Shown: positions 41,477 to 50,521 of the stretch, one piece after another
How the letters are laid out: each line of letters opens with the position of its first letter
Numbering within the stretch: the first letter of the stretch is position 1
NCBI RefSeq assembly: GCF_023169965.1
Contig: NZ_AP025592.1
Location: forward strand, 1,550,001 to 1,614,000
Source: Anaeromyxobacter paludicola
GTDB taxonomy: Bacteria; Myxococcota; Myxococcia; Myxococcales; Anaeromyxobacteraceae
Direction: 5' to 3'
DNA length: 64,000 nucleotides
Translations under genes and position numbers: made by a program
Notes under the pieces: generated by a model
Seen by the model: the letters and a program-made list of their open reading frames with translations, nothing else
What the model was told of the DNA's origin: nothing
The model's database searches: none

Positions 41477-43018
41477 CTAGTCCCGGTTCTTGAGCAGCGG
41501 GAAGAGGATGACGTCGCGGATGGACGGGGAGTCGGTGAGGAGCATGGCGAGCCGGTCGATCCCGATCCCCTCCCCCGCCGTCGGGGGCATGCCGTGCTCG
41601 AGCGCCCGGACGAAGTCCTCGTCGTAGGGCATCGCCTCCTCGTCGCCCTGCGCCTTGGCCTTCACCTGCGCCTCGAAGCGGGCGCGCTGGTCGTCGGGGT
41701 CGTTGAGCTCGCTGAAGGCGTTCGCGAGCTCCATCCCGGCGGCGAAGAGCTCGAAGCGGTCCACGAGCCGCGGGTCGGCGTCGCGCCGGCGCGAGAGCGG
41801 GCTCGTCTCGATGGGGAAGTCCACCACGAACGCCGGCCGATCCTTGGGCAGCTCCGCCTCGGCGAACACCTCGAAGGCGATGGCGATCGCCTCGCCCGGC
41901 GAGCGGCGCGCGGCCTGCTCCAGCTTCCAGGCCCCCTCCTTCTCGTTCTCCCGGGCGGCGGCGCGGGCCACCGCCTCGGCGAGCCCCTTGCCGGCGAGGG
42001 CGTCCTCCGGCGTGAGCCCGAGCGCCCTGGCGCCGAGCTCGAGCATCGAGAAGCGGGGGAACGGCGGGGTGAAGTCGATCTCCTGGCCCTGGAAGGTCAC
42101 CTTGGCCGAGCCGGTCACGTCCACCGCGAGCCGGTGCAGGAGCTCCTCGGTGAGCCGGATGAGGTCCTCGTGGGTGGCGTAGGCCTGGTAGAACTCGATG
42201 CTGGTGAACTCGGGGTTGTGGCGCCGGTCGATCCCCTCGTTCCGGAAGATGCGGCCGATCTCGTAGACGCGCTCGAGCCCGCCCACCACCAGCCGCTTGA
42301 GGTGCAGCTCGGTGGCGATGCGGAGCTTGAGGTCGAGGTCGAGGGCGTTGTGGTGCGTCTCGAAGGGCCGGGCCGCGGCGCCGCCCGCCTCCTCCGGCTT
42401 GTGGAGGGTCGGGGTCTCCACCTCGAGGTAGCCCCGCGCGTCGAGGAAGCGGCGGATGCCGGAGACGATGGCGGCGCGCTTGCGGAAGGTCGCGGCGACC
42501 CCCGGCGTCACCACGAGGTCCACGTACCGCTGGCGGTAGCGCTGCTCGACGTCGCTGAGGCCGTGCCACTTCTCCGGCAGCGGGCGCACCGACTTGGTGA
42601 GGAGGGTGAAGGCGCGGGCCTCCACGGTGAGCTCGCCGGTCTTGGTCCGGGTGGCCGGGCCCTCGGCGAGCACGAGGTCGCCGACGTCGAGGAGCTTGAA
42701 GATCTCGAAGCCCCGCTCGCCGACCTTGTCCTTCTTCACCCAGACCTGGATCTCGCCCGAGCGATCGGCGACCCGGAGGAAGGCCGCCTTCCCGAAGCTG
42801 CGGACCGCGAGCACGCGCCCCGCGACCGACCAGTCCCCGGGGTCCTTCGCGATCTCGTCCGCGGGGGCGTCGCCGTAGCGCGCGTGGAGGTCGGCCGCCA
42901 CGTTCCGCGGCGCCTGCCCGTTGCCGAACGGGTTCACGCCCAGGGCCCGGAGCGCCTCGGCCTTCTTCTGCCGCTGCGCGATGATCTCCCGCTCGGTGCT
43001 GCCCAGCTCTTCGGCCAT
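41477..43018 (-). CDS. lysS: lysyl-tRNA synthetase, class II
   Basis: A 513-residue class IIb synthetase: N-terminal OB-fold anticodon-binding domain (about 55-160), then the catalytic core with motif 1 (RRFLDARGYLEVETPTLH), motif 2 (RVYEIGRIFRNEGIDRRHNPEFTS) and motif 3 (GEGIGIDRLAMLLT). An insertion of about 60 residues (340-395) lies between motifs 2 and 3 and is charged. First gene of the run into lolC, lolD and bamA; four bases separate it from lolC. Promoter is clear. Confidence 0.96.
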   Translation of the reverse strand: MAEELGSTEREIIAQRQKKAEALRALGVNPFGNGQAPRNVAADLHARYGDAPADEIAKDPGDWSVAGRVLAVRSFGKAAFLRVADRSGEIQVWVKKDKVGERGFEIFKLLDVGDLVLAEGPATRTKTGELTVEARAFTLLTKSVRPLPEKWHGLSDVEQRYRQRYVDLVVTPGVAATFRKRAAIVSGIRRFLDARGYLEVETPTLHKPEEAGGAAARPFETHHNALDLDLKLRIATELHLKRLVVGGLERVYEIGRIFRNEGIDRRHNPEFTSIEFYQAYATHEDLIRLTEELLHRLAVDVTGSAKVTFQGQEIDFTPPFPRFSMLELGARALGLTPEDALAGKGLAEAVARAAARENEKEGAWKLEQAARRSPGEAIAIAFEVFAEAELPKDRPAFVVDFPIETSPLSRRRDADPRLVDRFELFAAGMELANAFSELNDPDDQRARFEAQVKAKAQGDEEAMPYDEDFVRALEHGMPPTAGEGIGIDRLAMLLTDSPSIRDVILFPLLKNRD

Positions 43019-43069
43019 CTTATTGTCGATCTCCGGCGCCCGCCCGGGGCGCCCGCAGAAGCCGCGGGC

Positions 43070-43098
43070 AGGCTAGTCGGGAGAGCGGGCTGCGTCAA
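43070..43098 (-). promoter_or_regulatory. lysS promoter
   Basis: On the minus strand TTGACG (43093-43098), 17 bases, TAGCCT (43070-43075), giving a leader of about 45 bases with a small hairpin (43051-43069). The best sigma-70-type match in the window. Confidence 0.7.
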
Positions 43099-43130
43099 CG
43101 CGCGCCGCGCCGGCCGGGCGCGCCCGCGGC

Positions 43131-43203
43131 GCGCCACCTCGGACCGCCGGGCGGGGGCGAGGTGGCGCCCGCCGCCGCGAGGAGGGGGCGGCTGCCCCGC
43201 CCC
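43131..43203 (-). terminator. paired hairpins downstream of the GH57 gene
   Basis: Immediately after the GH57 stop GGGGCGG/CCGCCCC (43185-43203) forms a stem, followed by an 11-bp perfect stem GCGCCACCTCG/CGAGGTGGCGC (43131-43168). No U-run. They isolate the glycogen genes from lysS. Confidence 0.5.
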
Positions 43204-44808
43204 TCAGCGCTCCGGCCGGTACACGGCGAAGTCGAGCTCGGGGAAGAGGTTGTCCTTCCCCTCCGCGTACGACAGCCACTGCGGGTCGATGCTCCCGGCC
43301 CGGAGCTGGTCGTGCAGGCGGGTGAACCGGAGCAGGTGCTCCTTGGTGCGCCGGATGGCGTAGTCCACCATGGTGCCGGTCTTCATGATGAAGGCCCAGT
43401 CGGAGGACTGCGCGAGGAGCAGCTCGCGCGCGGCCTGGTCGAGGGCGCGGCGCTCGAGCGGCGTCGGCTCCCGGTAGTCGCGGGCGAGGGCGATCATCCG
43501 CTCCGCCGCCTTGTGCAGGTGGCGGTAGATCCAGTCGTTCGAGCCGTCGAGCCAGACCCCGGCGTAGCCGCCGGCGCCCCAGGAGCAGAGCGGCGGGGTG
43601 GCCACCTGCTGCTCCGGGTTCTCCCGGAGGTAGTCGCCGGGCGTGGCGAGCCGGAAGACGCGCTGGTCGTAGGCCACCTTCCGGATGAGGAAGTCGAGGA
43701 ACATCGGCCCCTCGTACCACCAGTGGCCGTAGAGCTCGGCGTCGTACGGGGAGACGACGATGGGGCGCACGCCGGCCATCCGCGACGACAGGTGCTCGAT
43801 CTGCCGCTCGCGGTTGAACATGAAGTTGCCGGCGTGGGCGGCGGCCCGCTCGCGCGCGACGTGCGGGCTGTAGGGCTCCTTGTGCGCGGTCTTGCCGGTG
43901 ATGCGGAAGTACTTGATGCCCACGTTCTTCCGCTGCCCGGTGGGCTGCACGTACTTCTTCACGTACTCGAAGTCGAGGTCCCAGCCGATGTCCCGGTAGA
44001 ACTCGCGGTAGTCGGGGTCGCCCGGGTAGCCCGACTCGGCGCTCCAGACCTGCATCGAGGACTCGGGGTCGCGCCCGAACGCGGCCGGCCCGGTGCCGGT
44101 GTAGACCGGCGCGTAGACGCCGTAGCGGGGCCGCGGGGTGGCGTCGGTGATCCCGTGGGTGTCCACGAAGAAGAAGCGGATGTTCTGCTCCGCCAGGAAC
44201 TGGTCGGCGCCGGGGAAGTAGCCGCACTCGGGCAGCCAGATGCCGGCCGGGTCGCGGCCGAAGTGGCGCCGGTGGTGCGCCGCCGCCACCGCCACCTGGG
44301 CGCGGCAGGCCTCCGGGTACATCTGCATCAGCGGCAGGAAGCCGTGGGTGGCGCCGCAGGTGACGAGCTCCAGCCGGCCGGCGTCCTCGAGCCGCTTGAA
44401 GGCGGAGACGAGGTCGCGCTTGTAGCGGTCGTTGAAGAGGTGCGCCAGCTCGCGGAACTCGGCCTGGTAGTGGAGCGCCAGCGGGTGGAACGTGGGATCG
44501 TTCCGGGTCCGGTGGACCTCCTTGTCGCACAGCTCGCAGAGGCTCTCGAGCCGCCGCGCGTAGCGCGACATGAGCAGCTCGTCGCGCAGCATCGCCACCA
44601 GCGGCGGCGACATCGTCATCGAGACGCGGAACGGGATCCCCTCGTCGGTGGCGCGGTCGAAGACCCGCAGCAGCGGGAGGTAGGTCTCGCTGATGGCCTC
44701 GTAGAGCCAGTCCTCCTCGAGGAAGTCCTCGTACTCCGGGTGACGAACGAAGGGGAGGTGCGCGTGGAGGTGGATCGAGAGGTACCCGAGCACGTCGTGA
44801 CCCGGCAT
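43204..44808 (-). CDS. GH57 1,4-alpha-glucan branching enzyme
   Basis: A 534-residue glycoside hydrolase of family 57 with N-terminal HLHAHLPFVRHPEYED, the catalytic nucleophile Glu194 in WLPECGYFPG, and the acid Asp356 in SPYDAELYGHWWYEGP. The C-terminal helical region (WGAGGYAGVWLDGSNDWIYRHL, then SSDWAFIMKTGTMVDYAIRRT) matches the branching-enzyme subgroup (Thermococcus TK1436-like) rather than amylases. It would make alpha-1,6 branches in glycogen. Three bases separate it from the DUF4912 gene. No signal peptide, so cytoplasmic. Confidence 0.9.
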   Translation of the reverse strand: MPGHDVLGYLSIHLHAHLPFVRHPEYEDFLEEDWLYEAISETYLPLLRVFDRATDEGIPFRVSMTMSPPLVAMLRDELLMSRYARRLESLCELCDKEVHRTRNDPTFHPLALHYQAEFRELAHLFNDRYKRDLVSAFKRLEDAGRLELVTCGATHGFLPLMQMYPEACRAQVAVAAAHHRRHFGRDPAGIWLPECGYFPGADQFLAEQNIRFFFVDTHGITDATPRPRYGVYAPVYTGTGPAAFGRDPESSMQVWSAESGYPGDPDYREFYRDIGWDLDFEYVKKYVQPTGQRKNVGIKYFRITGKTAHKEPYSPHVARERAAAHAGNFMFNRERQIEHLSSRMAGVRPIVVSPYDAELYGHWWYEGPMFLDFLIRKVAYDQRVFRLATPGDYLRENPEQQVATPPLCSWGAGGYAGVWLDGSNDWIYRHLHKAAERMIALARDYREPTPLERRALDQAARELLLAQSSDWAFIMKTGTMVDYAIRRTKEHLLRFTRLHDQLRAGSIDPQWLSYAEGKDNLFPELDFAVYRPER

Positions 44809-44811
44809 CGG

Positions 44812-46065
44812 CTAGATCCCCTCTCCGCCCCAGGGGCCGTTGGGGGAGCCGGGCGAGGAGGGCCGCCCGCCCATCCCGCCCGCGCCGCTCGATCCGCTGC
44901 CGCCCCAGGTCTTGCCCGGGCCGAAGCGCGACCAGTCGGAGAGGCGCGCCAGCTGCGCCCGGAGATCGGGCGAGAAGGCGCCGCCGGCCACCGACTGGCG
45001 CAGCCAGCGGATGAGCGACTCGCCCCAGGGGATCCGCGCGAAGCGGTCGTCCAGGATGGGCGACGGGCCGAAGGGCGGGAGCAGCACGTCGTTCGAGGGC
45101 TGCGACAGCGCCCGCTCCTGGCCGCGGCGGTCGAGCAGGTGCACCTCGGCGCGGTAGACGCGGCCCGGCTCGAGGTCGTGGACGTAGAAGCTGCGCGACT
45201 CGAGCGCGAACTCCATCGTGCGCACCCGGTCCCAGCCGCCGTCGGCGCGCTGGCCGAACACCCAGAGCTGCGCCCGCGCCGACTCGAGGCCGTGGAAGGC
45301 CGCGGCGAGGGTGTCGTGGTTGTAGTCCCAGTAGAGGAAGAGGGTCCTGGGATCGCGCGGCAGGGCCACGAAGGCGTCGTCGCCGTAGCTCCAGGGCAGC
45401 TCGCCCAGCCCCTCGTCGTAGGCCGGGTGCGGCGCCGGGGCGGGCTCGTCGCCGGCGGGGGCGCGGGCGCGGAGCACGTCCTCCTCCTCCGCGGCCTCCT
45501 CGGCGGCCTGGTCCTCGAGGTCCTCGGCGTCGAGCGCCGCGCCGGGCCGGGCCTTCTTGCGCGACCGCTCCAGCGCCCCCTCGGTCATGGGGTGCGGCGA
45601 CTTCTTGGCCTCGGCCTCGCCGCGCACCCGGGCGACGAAGTAGCTCTCCGGATCGGGCTCCTCCTCGCCGCGCGCCGCCGCCACCACCGCGCGCGCGCCG
45701 GCCACCGCGGCCGCGGCCGCCGCCTCGGCGGTCTCGCGGAGGGTCTGCACGGCGCGCCCGGCGCGCTGCGCCGCCCGGCCGGCCTTGCCGGCCGGCTTCT
45801 TCTTCGCGCCGGCCTCCCGCTTCTCCCGCGCGGCCTTGCGCGCACGCTCGGCGCCGCCCTGCGCCTCCTCCACCACCTTCTGGGTGGCCCGGGCGGCGCG
45901 GCCGGTGGCGCGCTTGACCGTGTCGGCCGCCTTCCCAGCTTTCTTCTCCGCCGCCTCGAGCGCGGCCACGAGCTCACTCTTCGTCAACTTGGAGTACCCG
46001 CGGCCGAGCGCCTTGCGCGCCAGAGCGCGAAGCGCCTGCACCGTCATGTTCTTGAAGTCGGCCAT
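44812..46065 (-). CDS. SAP/Rho-N plus DUF4912 protein
   Basis: A 417-residue protein. N-terminus: a Rho-N/SAP-like helix-turn-helix (MTVQALRALARKALGRGYSKLTKSELVAAL in parts, residues 6-37), often nucleic-acid binding. Then an Ala/Lys-rich histone-like tail (40-140), an acidic stretch (180-205), a DUF4912 domain (about 230-360, LPWSYGDDAFVALPRDPRTLFLYWD, FYVHDLEPGRVYRAEVHLLD), and a Gly/Pro-rich end. DUF4912 proteins commonly sit next to GH57 enzymes, as here, with a three-base gap. Function is unknown; a carbohydrate- or glycogen-linked role is inferred from context. ATG at 46065; a TACAAA -10-like box lies about 55 bases upstream. Confidence 0.8.
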   Translation of the reverse strand: MADFKNMTVQALRALARKALGRGYSKLTKSELVAALEAAEKKAGKAADTVKRATGRAARATQKVVEEAQGGAERARKAAREKREAGAKKKPAGKAGRAAQRAGRAVQTLRETAEAAAAAAVAGARAVVAAARGEEEPDPESYFVARVRGEAEAKKSPHPMTEGALERSRKKARPGAALDAEDLEDQAAEEAAEEEDVLRARAPAGDEPAPAPHPAYDEGLGELPWSYGDDAFVALPRDPRTLFLYWDYNHDTLAAAFHGLESARAQLWVFGQRADGGWDRVRTMEFALESRSFYVHDLEPGRVYRAEVHLLDRRGQERALSQPSNDVLLPPFGPSPILDDRFARIPWGESLIRWLRQSVAGGAFSPDLRAQLARLSDWSRFGPGKTWGGSGSSGAGGMGGRPSSPGSPNGPWGGEGI

Positions 46066-46118
46066 GGACCACCCGTTCAAAGCAGCCACCCTCCGCAGCG
46101 TCGGGTCGAGAGTGGACG

Positions 46119-46124
46119 TTTGTA
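46119..46124 (-). promoter_or_regulatory. possible -10 of the DUF4912-GH57 pair
   Basis: TACAAA on the minus strand, leaving a leader of about 45 bases before the ATG at 46065. No clear -35. Confidence 0.35.
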
Positions 46125-46235
46125 CCCCGCGCGCGCCGATCCCGCCTGTGCTTTCTTCGTGCCGCCGCGGTGACGCCACGATCGGGTGCGCGCACCCGCC
46201 GAGAATCCCCGCCGCACCCCCGCCGTCGTTCACCG

Positions 46236-46241
46236 TACAAT
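46236..46241 (+). promoter_or_regulatory. -10 of the Omp85-DUF4390-ntrY operon
   Basis: TACAAT seven bases before the ATG at 46249, and overlapping an alternative ATG at 46240. Leaderless or nearly so. Divergent from the DUF4912 gene; the 183-base gap holds no other clear signal. Confidence 0.45.
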
Positions 46242-46248
46242 GGCCCGG

Positions 46249-47646
46249 ATGCGGCTCACCCTGCCGGCGGCGCTCTCGCTCGCCCTCCTCACCGCGCTCC
46301 CGGTCGCGGCGCGACCCCAGGATGCCGCGGCGCCCTCCGTGCCCGCAACCGAGGCAGCGCCCCGCTACCTCGTCGAGCGCATCGACCTCGAGGGGCTGGA
46401 GGAGACGCGGGCCTCCGAGGTCCGCCGCCGCCTGCTGATCCGGCCGGGCGAGCTGCTCGACGAGGGGCGCGTGCTCCTCTCGCGCTTGCGGCTTTTGCAG
46501 CTCGGGTGGTTTTCCCGGGTGGAGAGCCGGGTGGAGCGGGGCAGCGCGCGCGGGCAGGTGGTCCTCGTGTTCCAGCTCGTCGAGCGCAACACGCTCGTCG
46601 TCTCGGACCTGTTCCTCGGCTCGACCCCGGCCCAGCGGCTCTACGGCGGGCTCGGGCTCACCGAGCAGAACTTCCTGGGGATGGGGCTCGGGCTCTCCGG
46701 CGCCGCGGTGTACGGCGGGGCCCCGGCGGAGCTCCCCGGGGCCCCGCACCGCTTCTCGGCGCGGGCGTCGCTCTACGACGCCGACCTGGAGCTCGGCGGG
46801 CTCCCCACCCTCGTGGCCGGCGTCACCGGCCTCTGGATCCGCGGCGACGAGCTCTCCTGCACCGACCCCGGCTGCGACGCCTTCGACGGCCACCTCGAGC
46901 GCGCGCCCCGCCTGCGTTACGAGCGGCTCGGGGGCGAGGTCAGCCTGGGCATCCGCCCTGGCCCCTTCGAGCGGCTGCTCGGGGGGCTCCGGCTCGAGCG
47001 GGTCGACGGATCGTTCCTGCCGGGCGCGGCGGGACCGGCCCAGGTGGGCACGCCGCCGGCGCTCCGGCTCGGCGGCTCGGCGCTCGTCGCCTTCACCGGC
47101 ACCTACGAGCGGGACACCCGCGACGACCTCTTCTTCCCGGCGGGCGGCGGGCGCTTCGCCGCCCAGGTCACCTTCTCGTCGCCGGCGGTCGGCAGCGACT
47201 ACGAGTACAGCCGGTGGCTGCTGCAGCTCGAGAAGGACCTCTCGCTGCCGCGGGGGCACGGCCTGCGGCTGGTGGCCGCGGCCGGCGCGGTGCAGGGCGA
47301 CGCCCCGTTCTTCGAGCGCTTCTACGCCGCCGACTGGGCCTACTTCAGCGTCGGCCCGGCGCTGGGCCGGGCGCTCGAGCTCAACTTCTCCACCGACTCG
47401 CGCTACGACGCGCTCCTCGCCATGGGCGGCGCCGAGTACGCGGTCCCGCTCTGGCGCTCGGAGGGGATCTTCCGGCGCGGCTACCTCGCGCTCGGGGCGC
47501 GGGCCGTCTGGAGCGCCGCGCGCTCGCGGGCCGGGCGCGACCCGCTCTCCTCCACGCCCCTCTCGGCCGACGCGGCCCTGAGGCTCGACACGCCGGTGGG
47601 CAGCTTCAACGTCTCGCTCGCCTACGCGCTCGACAACTTCCTGTGA
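46249..47646 (+). CDS. Omp85/BamA-like outer-membrane protein with one POTRA domain
   Basis: A 465-residue secreted protein: signal peptide ([21 protein letters not shown]), one POTRA-like domain (about 35-115, [24 protein letters not shown] and [15 protein letters not shown]), then a beta-barrel ending [20 protein letters not shown] and [10 protein letters not shown] are Omp85 barrel features. It lacks the five POTRAs of BamA, so it may be a TamA- or patatin-type translocase or an outer-membrane porin for a small substrate. The loop-6 VRGY motif is not seen in clear form. Start at 46249 or 46240. GTGA overlap with the next gene. Confidence 0.8.
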   Translation: MRLTLPAALSLALLTALPVAARPQDAAAPSVPATEAAPRYLVERIDLEGLEETRASEVRRRLLIRPGELLDEGRVLLSRLRLLQLGWFSRVESRVERGSARGQVVLVFQLVERNTLVVSDLFLGSTPAQRLYGGLGLTEQNFLGMGLGLSGAAVYGGAPAELPGAPHRFSARASLYDADLELGGLPTLVAGVTGLWIRGDELSCTDPGCDAFDGHLERAPRLRYERLGGEVSLGIRPGPFERLLGGLRLERVDGSFLPGAAGPAQVGTPPALRLGGSALVAFTGTYERDTRDDLFFPAGGGRFAAQVTFSSPAVGSDYEYSRWLLQLEKDLSLPRGHGLRLVAAAGAVQGDAPFFERFYAADWAYFSVGPALGRALELNFSTDSRYDALLAMGGAEYAVPLWRSEGIFRRGYLALGARAVWSAARSRAGRDPLSSTPLSADAALRLDTPVGSFNVSLAYALDNFL

Positions 47647-48305
47647 CCCGCCGGCACCGCGCGCGGGCGGCGGCCGCCCTCCTCCTCTGCGCCCTCGCCG
47701 GCGCGGGCGCGCGCGCCCTGGCGGCGGCCGGCGGCGAGGTCGAGGTGGAGCGCCGCACCGGCCGGCTCCTCGCCGGGGCCGACCTCGCGCCGGCCTTCCC
47801 GCCCGACCTCGGCCGGCACCTCGCGAGCGGGCTCACCAACGTGATCGCGATCCACGCGGCGCTCCTCCCCGAGCGCGGCGGGGAGCCGCTGGCGCTCGAC
47901 GGGCGCGAGATCGACGTCCTCTACGACGTCTGGGAGGAGACCTACGGCGTCACCGTGAAGGACCGGGCCCACCCGCGGGGCGAGCGGCGGGTCTTCGCCG
48001 ACGCCGCGCGGCTGCGGGAGTTCCTCGCCGACGCCCGCGGGCTCGACCTCGGGCCGGCGGCGGCGCTGGGGGGCGGCGCCTTCGTGGTGCAGCTCCGCGT
48101 CGAGGTGAACCCGGTCTCGAAGGAGCTGCTGGAGCGGACGCGCGAGTTCATCTCGAACCCGAGCTCGAGCCGGGTGGGCGGCGGCCCCTCGCGCAGCGTC
48201 CTCGGCGCGATGGCGAGCTACCTGCTCCAGCGCGCCGACCCGGGCTCCGACGTCCGCTTCTTCCAGAGCCGGCCGTTCACCGCGCGCGAGGTGCCGGCGC
48301 GATGA
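47643..48305 (+). CDS. DUF4390 protein
   Basis: A 220-residue secreted protein with a signal peptide (1-28, [15 protein letters not shown]). The body ([43 protein letters not shown]) fits DUF4390, a family commonly encoded directly upstream of an NtrY-like kinase in beta-proteobacteria and Myxococcota; the same order is present here. It may be a periplasmic input or partner for the kinase. Function unknown. GTG start overlapping the Omp85 stop; stop overlaps the kinase ATG (ATGA). Confidence 0.72.
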   Translation: MTRRHRARAAAALLLCALAGAGARALAAAGGEVEVERRTGRLLAGADLAPAFPPDLGRHLASGLTNVIAIHAALLPERGGEPLALDGREIDVLYDVWEETYGVTVKDRAHPRGERRVFADAARLREFLADARGLDLGPAAALGGGAFVVQLRVEVNPVSKELLERTREFISNPSSSRVGGGPSRSVLGAMASYLLQRADPGSDVRFFQSRPFTAREVPAR

Positions 48306-49894
48306 GGCTGCGGGCGCCGCTCTCGCGCTTCGAGGCGCGCATCGTGGTCGCGCTCGTGATCGCGGCGGTGCTGCCGCTCCTGGCGGCGCTCTGGCTCGCC
48401 GACCGGCTGGTGGCCGAGAACCTGGCGGTGGGGCTGAACCCGCGCGTGGTGGACCGGCTGCAGGCCATCCCGGCGCTCTACCGGGACCTCTTCCAGGCCC
48501 GCAAGCAGCTCTACGCGGCCGAGGCGCGCGAGGTGCTGCGCGGGCTGCCGGCCGAGCGCGGCGCGCTCGCGGGCTACCTCGAGGCGGCCGTGGCCCGCAC
48601 CCCGCGGCTCCGGCGCGCCGCGGTCCTCGGCCCGGGCGGCGAGGTGCTGGCCGAGGCGGAGAAGCAGGCCGCGGAGGAGTGGGAGTGGCGGGCGGCCCCG
48701 GCGCGCGTCGCGCTCCCGGGCGGCGGCGCGCTCGAGTGCACCTTCGCCATCGAGGCCCGCTACTTCGCCGAGCTCGACGAGGGGCGCGAGCTCGCCGAGG
48801 TGGTGCAGGGGGCGGAGGCGCTGCGGGCCGACATCCGGCGCTCCTACGTGAGGGCCTTCGGGGCGCTGCTCCTCGGCTGGGCGCTCGCCGCCGGCCTCGC
48901 CGGGCTCTGGCTGGCGCGGCGCACCACCCGGCGCATCTCCGACCTCGTGCGCGCGGTGGGCGAGCTGGCCCGCGGCAACCTCGAGGTGCAGGTCGATCCC
49001 GGCACCGCCGCCGACGAGGTCTCGTCGCTCGCCCGCGCCTTCAACGCCATGGTGCGCGAGGTGCGGGAGAGCCGCGACCGGATCGTCTACCTCGAGAAGA
49101 TCTCCGGCTGGCAGGAGGTGGCGCGCCGGCTGGCGCACGAGATCAAGAACCCGCTCACGCCGATCCAGCTCGCGTTCCAGCAGCTCGAGGCCAAGTGGGG
49201 GGAGCGCATGGCGCACCTGGCCGCCCCTCCCCCGCCCTCCCCGCCCGAGCGGGGAGGGAGCCCTCCGGCTCCCCTCTCCCGCGAAGCGGGGGAGGCCCAG
49301 GGAGAGGCCGCGGCGGACGCGGAGTTCGACCGGCTCCTGCGCGACGCCGGCGAGATCGTGCGCGAGGAGGTGAGCACGCTGCGCCGCCTCACCGAGGACT
49401 TCTCCGCCTTCGCGAAGCTGCCCGAGGTCCGGCCGGAGCCGGCCGACCTCTCCGAGGTGGTCGCCGAGTTCCTGCGCACCTCCCCCCAGCTCTCGGAGGA
49501 GGCGGAGGTGACGTTCGCCGCCGCGGGCGAGCCCTGCCCGGTGGCCCTCGACCGGACCCTCTTCCGCCGCGCCCTCGCGAACCTCACCAAGAACGCCGTC
49601 GAGGCCTCCCGCCCGGCGCGGGCCCGGCTCGACCTCGCGGTGCGCCGCCAGGGCGGCCGCGCGCTCCTCACCGTGGCCGACCGCGGCCCGGGCATCCCGC
49701 CCGCGGCGCTGCCCCGGGTGTTCGACCCCTACTTCACCACCAAGCAGGACGGCACCGGGCTCGGGCTCGCCATCGTGAAGAAGATCGTCCTCCAGCACGG
49801 GGGCGAGATCGCCGCCTCCCCCCGGACCGGCGGCGGCGCGGCCTTCGAGGTGCGCCTGCCCCTCGCCGCGCCCCTCGACAGCGGCCCGAAGTGA
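48302..49894 (+). CDS. NtrY-like sensor histidine kinase
   Basis: A 530-residue kinase: membrane segments at about 13-32 and 180-202 bound a periplasmic sensor of 145 residues, then HAMP (200-255), a DHp domain with phospho-acceptor His279 in [13 protein letters not shown], and an ATPase domain with [10 protein letters not shown] (N box), DRGPGIP (G1) and [12 protein letters not shown] (G2). The DHp hairpin carries an in-frame palindromic insertion (residues about 312-332). ATG overlaps the DUF4390 stop. An adjacent NtrX is missing; the next genes are unrelated. Confidence 0.93.
   Translation: MRLRAPLSRFEARIVVALVIAAVLPLLAALWLADRLVAENLAVGLNPRVVDRLQAIPALYRDLFQARKQLYAAEAREVLRGLPAERGALAGYLEAAVARTPRLRRAAVLGPGGEVLAEAEKQAAEEWEWRAAPARVALPGGGALECTFAIEARYFAELDEGRELAEVVQGAEALRADIRRSYVRAFGALLLGWALAAGLAGLWLARRTTRRISDLVRAVGELARGNLEVQVDPGTAADEVSSLARAFNAMVREVRESRDRIVYLEKISGWQEVARRLAHEIKNPLTPIQLAFQQLEAKWGERMAHLAAPPPPSPPERGGSPPAPLSREAGEAQGEAAADAEFDRLLRDAGEIVREEVSTLRRLTEDFSAFAKLPEVRPEPADLSEVVAEFLRTSPQLSEEAEVTFAAAGEPCPVALDRTLFRRALANLTKNAVEASRPARARLDLAVRRQGGRALLTVADRGPGIPPAALPRVFDPYFTTKQDGTGLGLAIVKKIVLQHGGEIAASPRTGGGAAFEVRLPLAAPLDSGPK
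49235..49295. repeat. in-frame palindromic repeat inside the kinase gene
   Basis: Two adjacent hairpins: CCCTCCCCG/CGGGGAGGG (49235-49258) and CCTCTCCCGC/GCGGGGGAGG with one mismatch (49273-49295), joined by 14 bases. They encode about [19 protein letters not shown] in the kinase, residues between the two DHp helices. The second hairpin resembles the intergenic hairpin at 9685-9725. Composition and layout recall REP-type elements. Confidence 0.75.
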
Positions 49895-49934
49895 TGGTTC
49901 CATCCTGGCCCCCTTGCTCCGGAGGAGCCGACCG

Positions 49935-50507
49935 TTGGCCGAAGCCCTGAAGAAGGAAGCCCCCGCTCCCGCCCCCGCCGCCGCGGCCCCTGCCAGGGAT
50001 CGCTGGACGCAGTGGGTGGCGCTCACCACCACCGTGCTCGCGGTCTGCGCCGCCATCTCGGCGCTGAAGGGCGGCTCGTACTCGACCAGGGTGCAGCTCG
50101 CCACCACCGAGGAGTCGAACCGCTGGTCGCACTACCAGTCCAAGAGCATCAAGGACCACGGGCGCGCGGTCGAGAAGGACCTGCTCGAGGTGCTCCGGCT
50201 CCAGGCCCGCGACCCCGAGGCGGCCCGCGCCGTGGACGCCCGGATCGCGGCGGCCAAGGACGAGATCGCCCGCTACAAGAAGGAGGAGGCGGAGATCAAG
50301 GCCGAGGCGGAGCGGGTGAAGGCCGAGGAGACCGGCTACAAGCGCCACGGCGCGCAGTTCGGGCTCGCGGTGATGCTCCTCCAGATCGCCATCATGCTGA
50401 ACTCCATCGGCGCGCTCATGAAGAAGCCGCTGATGTGGGGCGTCGGGCTGCTCTTCGGCTCGGCGGGCCTCGCCTACATGCTGAACGGCTTCTTCCTCTG
50501 GTTCTGA
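49935..50507 (+). CDS. DUF4337-like membrane protein
   Basis: A 190-residue protein with an N-terminal Pro/Ala tail, one membrane segment (about 26-46, WVALTTTVLAVCAAISALKGG), a charged coiled coil (65-140), then two C-terminal membrane segments (AVMLLQIAIMLNSIGAL and MWGVGLLFGSAGLAYMLNGFFLWF). This topology and sequence fit DUF4337. The TTG start is preferred because GGAGGAG lies seven bases before it; a TTG 21 bases earlier is in frame but has no ribosome site. Function unknown. Confidence 0.68.
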   Translation: MAEALKKEAPAPAPAAAAPARDRWTQWVALTTTVLAVCAAISALKGGSYSTRVQLATTEESNRWSHYQSKSIKDHGRAVEKDLLEVLRLQARDPEAARAVDARIAAAKDEIARYKKEEAEIKAEAERVKAEETGYKRHGAQFGLAVMLLQIAIMLNSIGALMKKPLMWGVGLLFGSAGLAYMLNGFFLWF

Positions 50508-50521
50508 ACAGGAGAACGAAC

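Noticed and set aside
41469-42569. 366-residue minus-strand frame in lysS
   Set aside because: Out-of-frame reading of lysS, Arg/Pro-rich, no motif.
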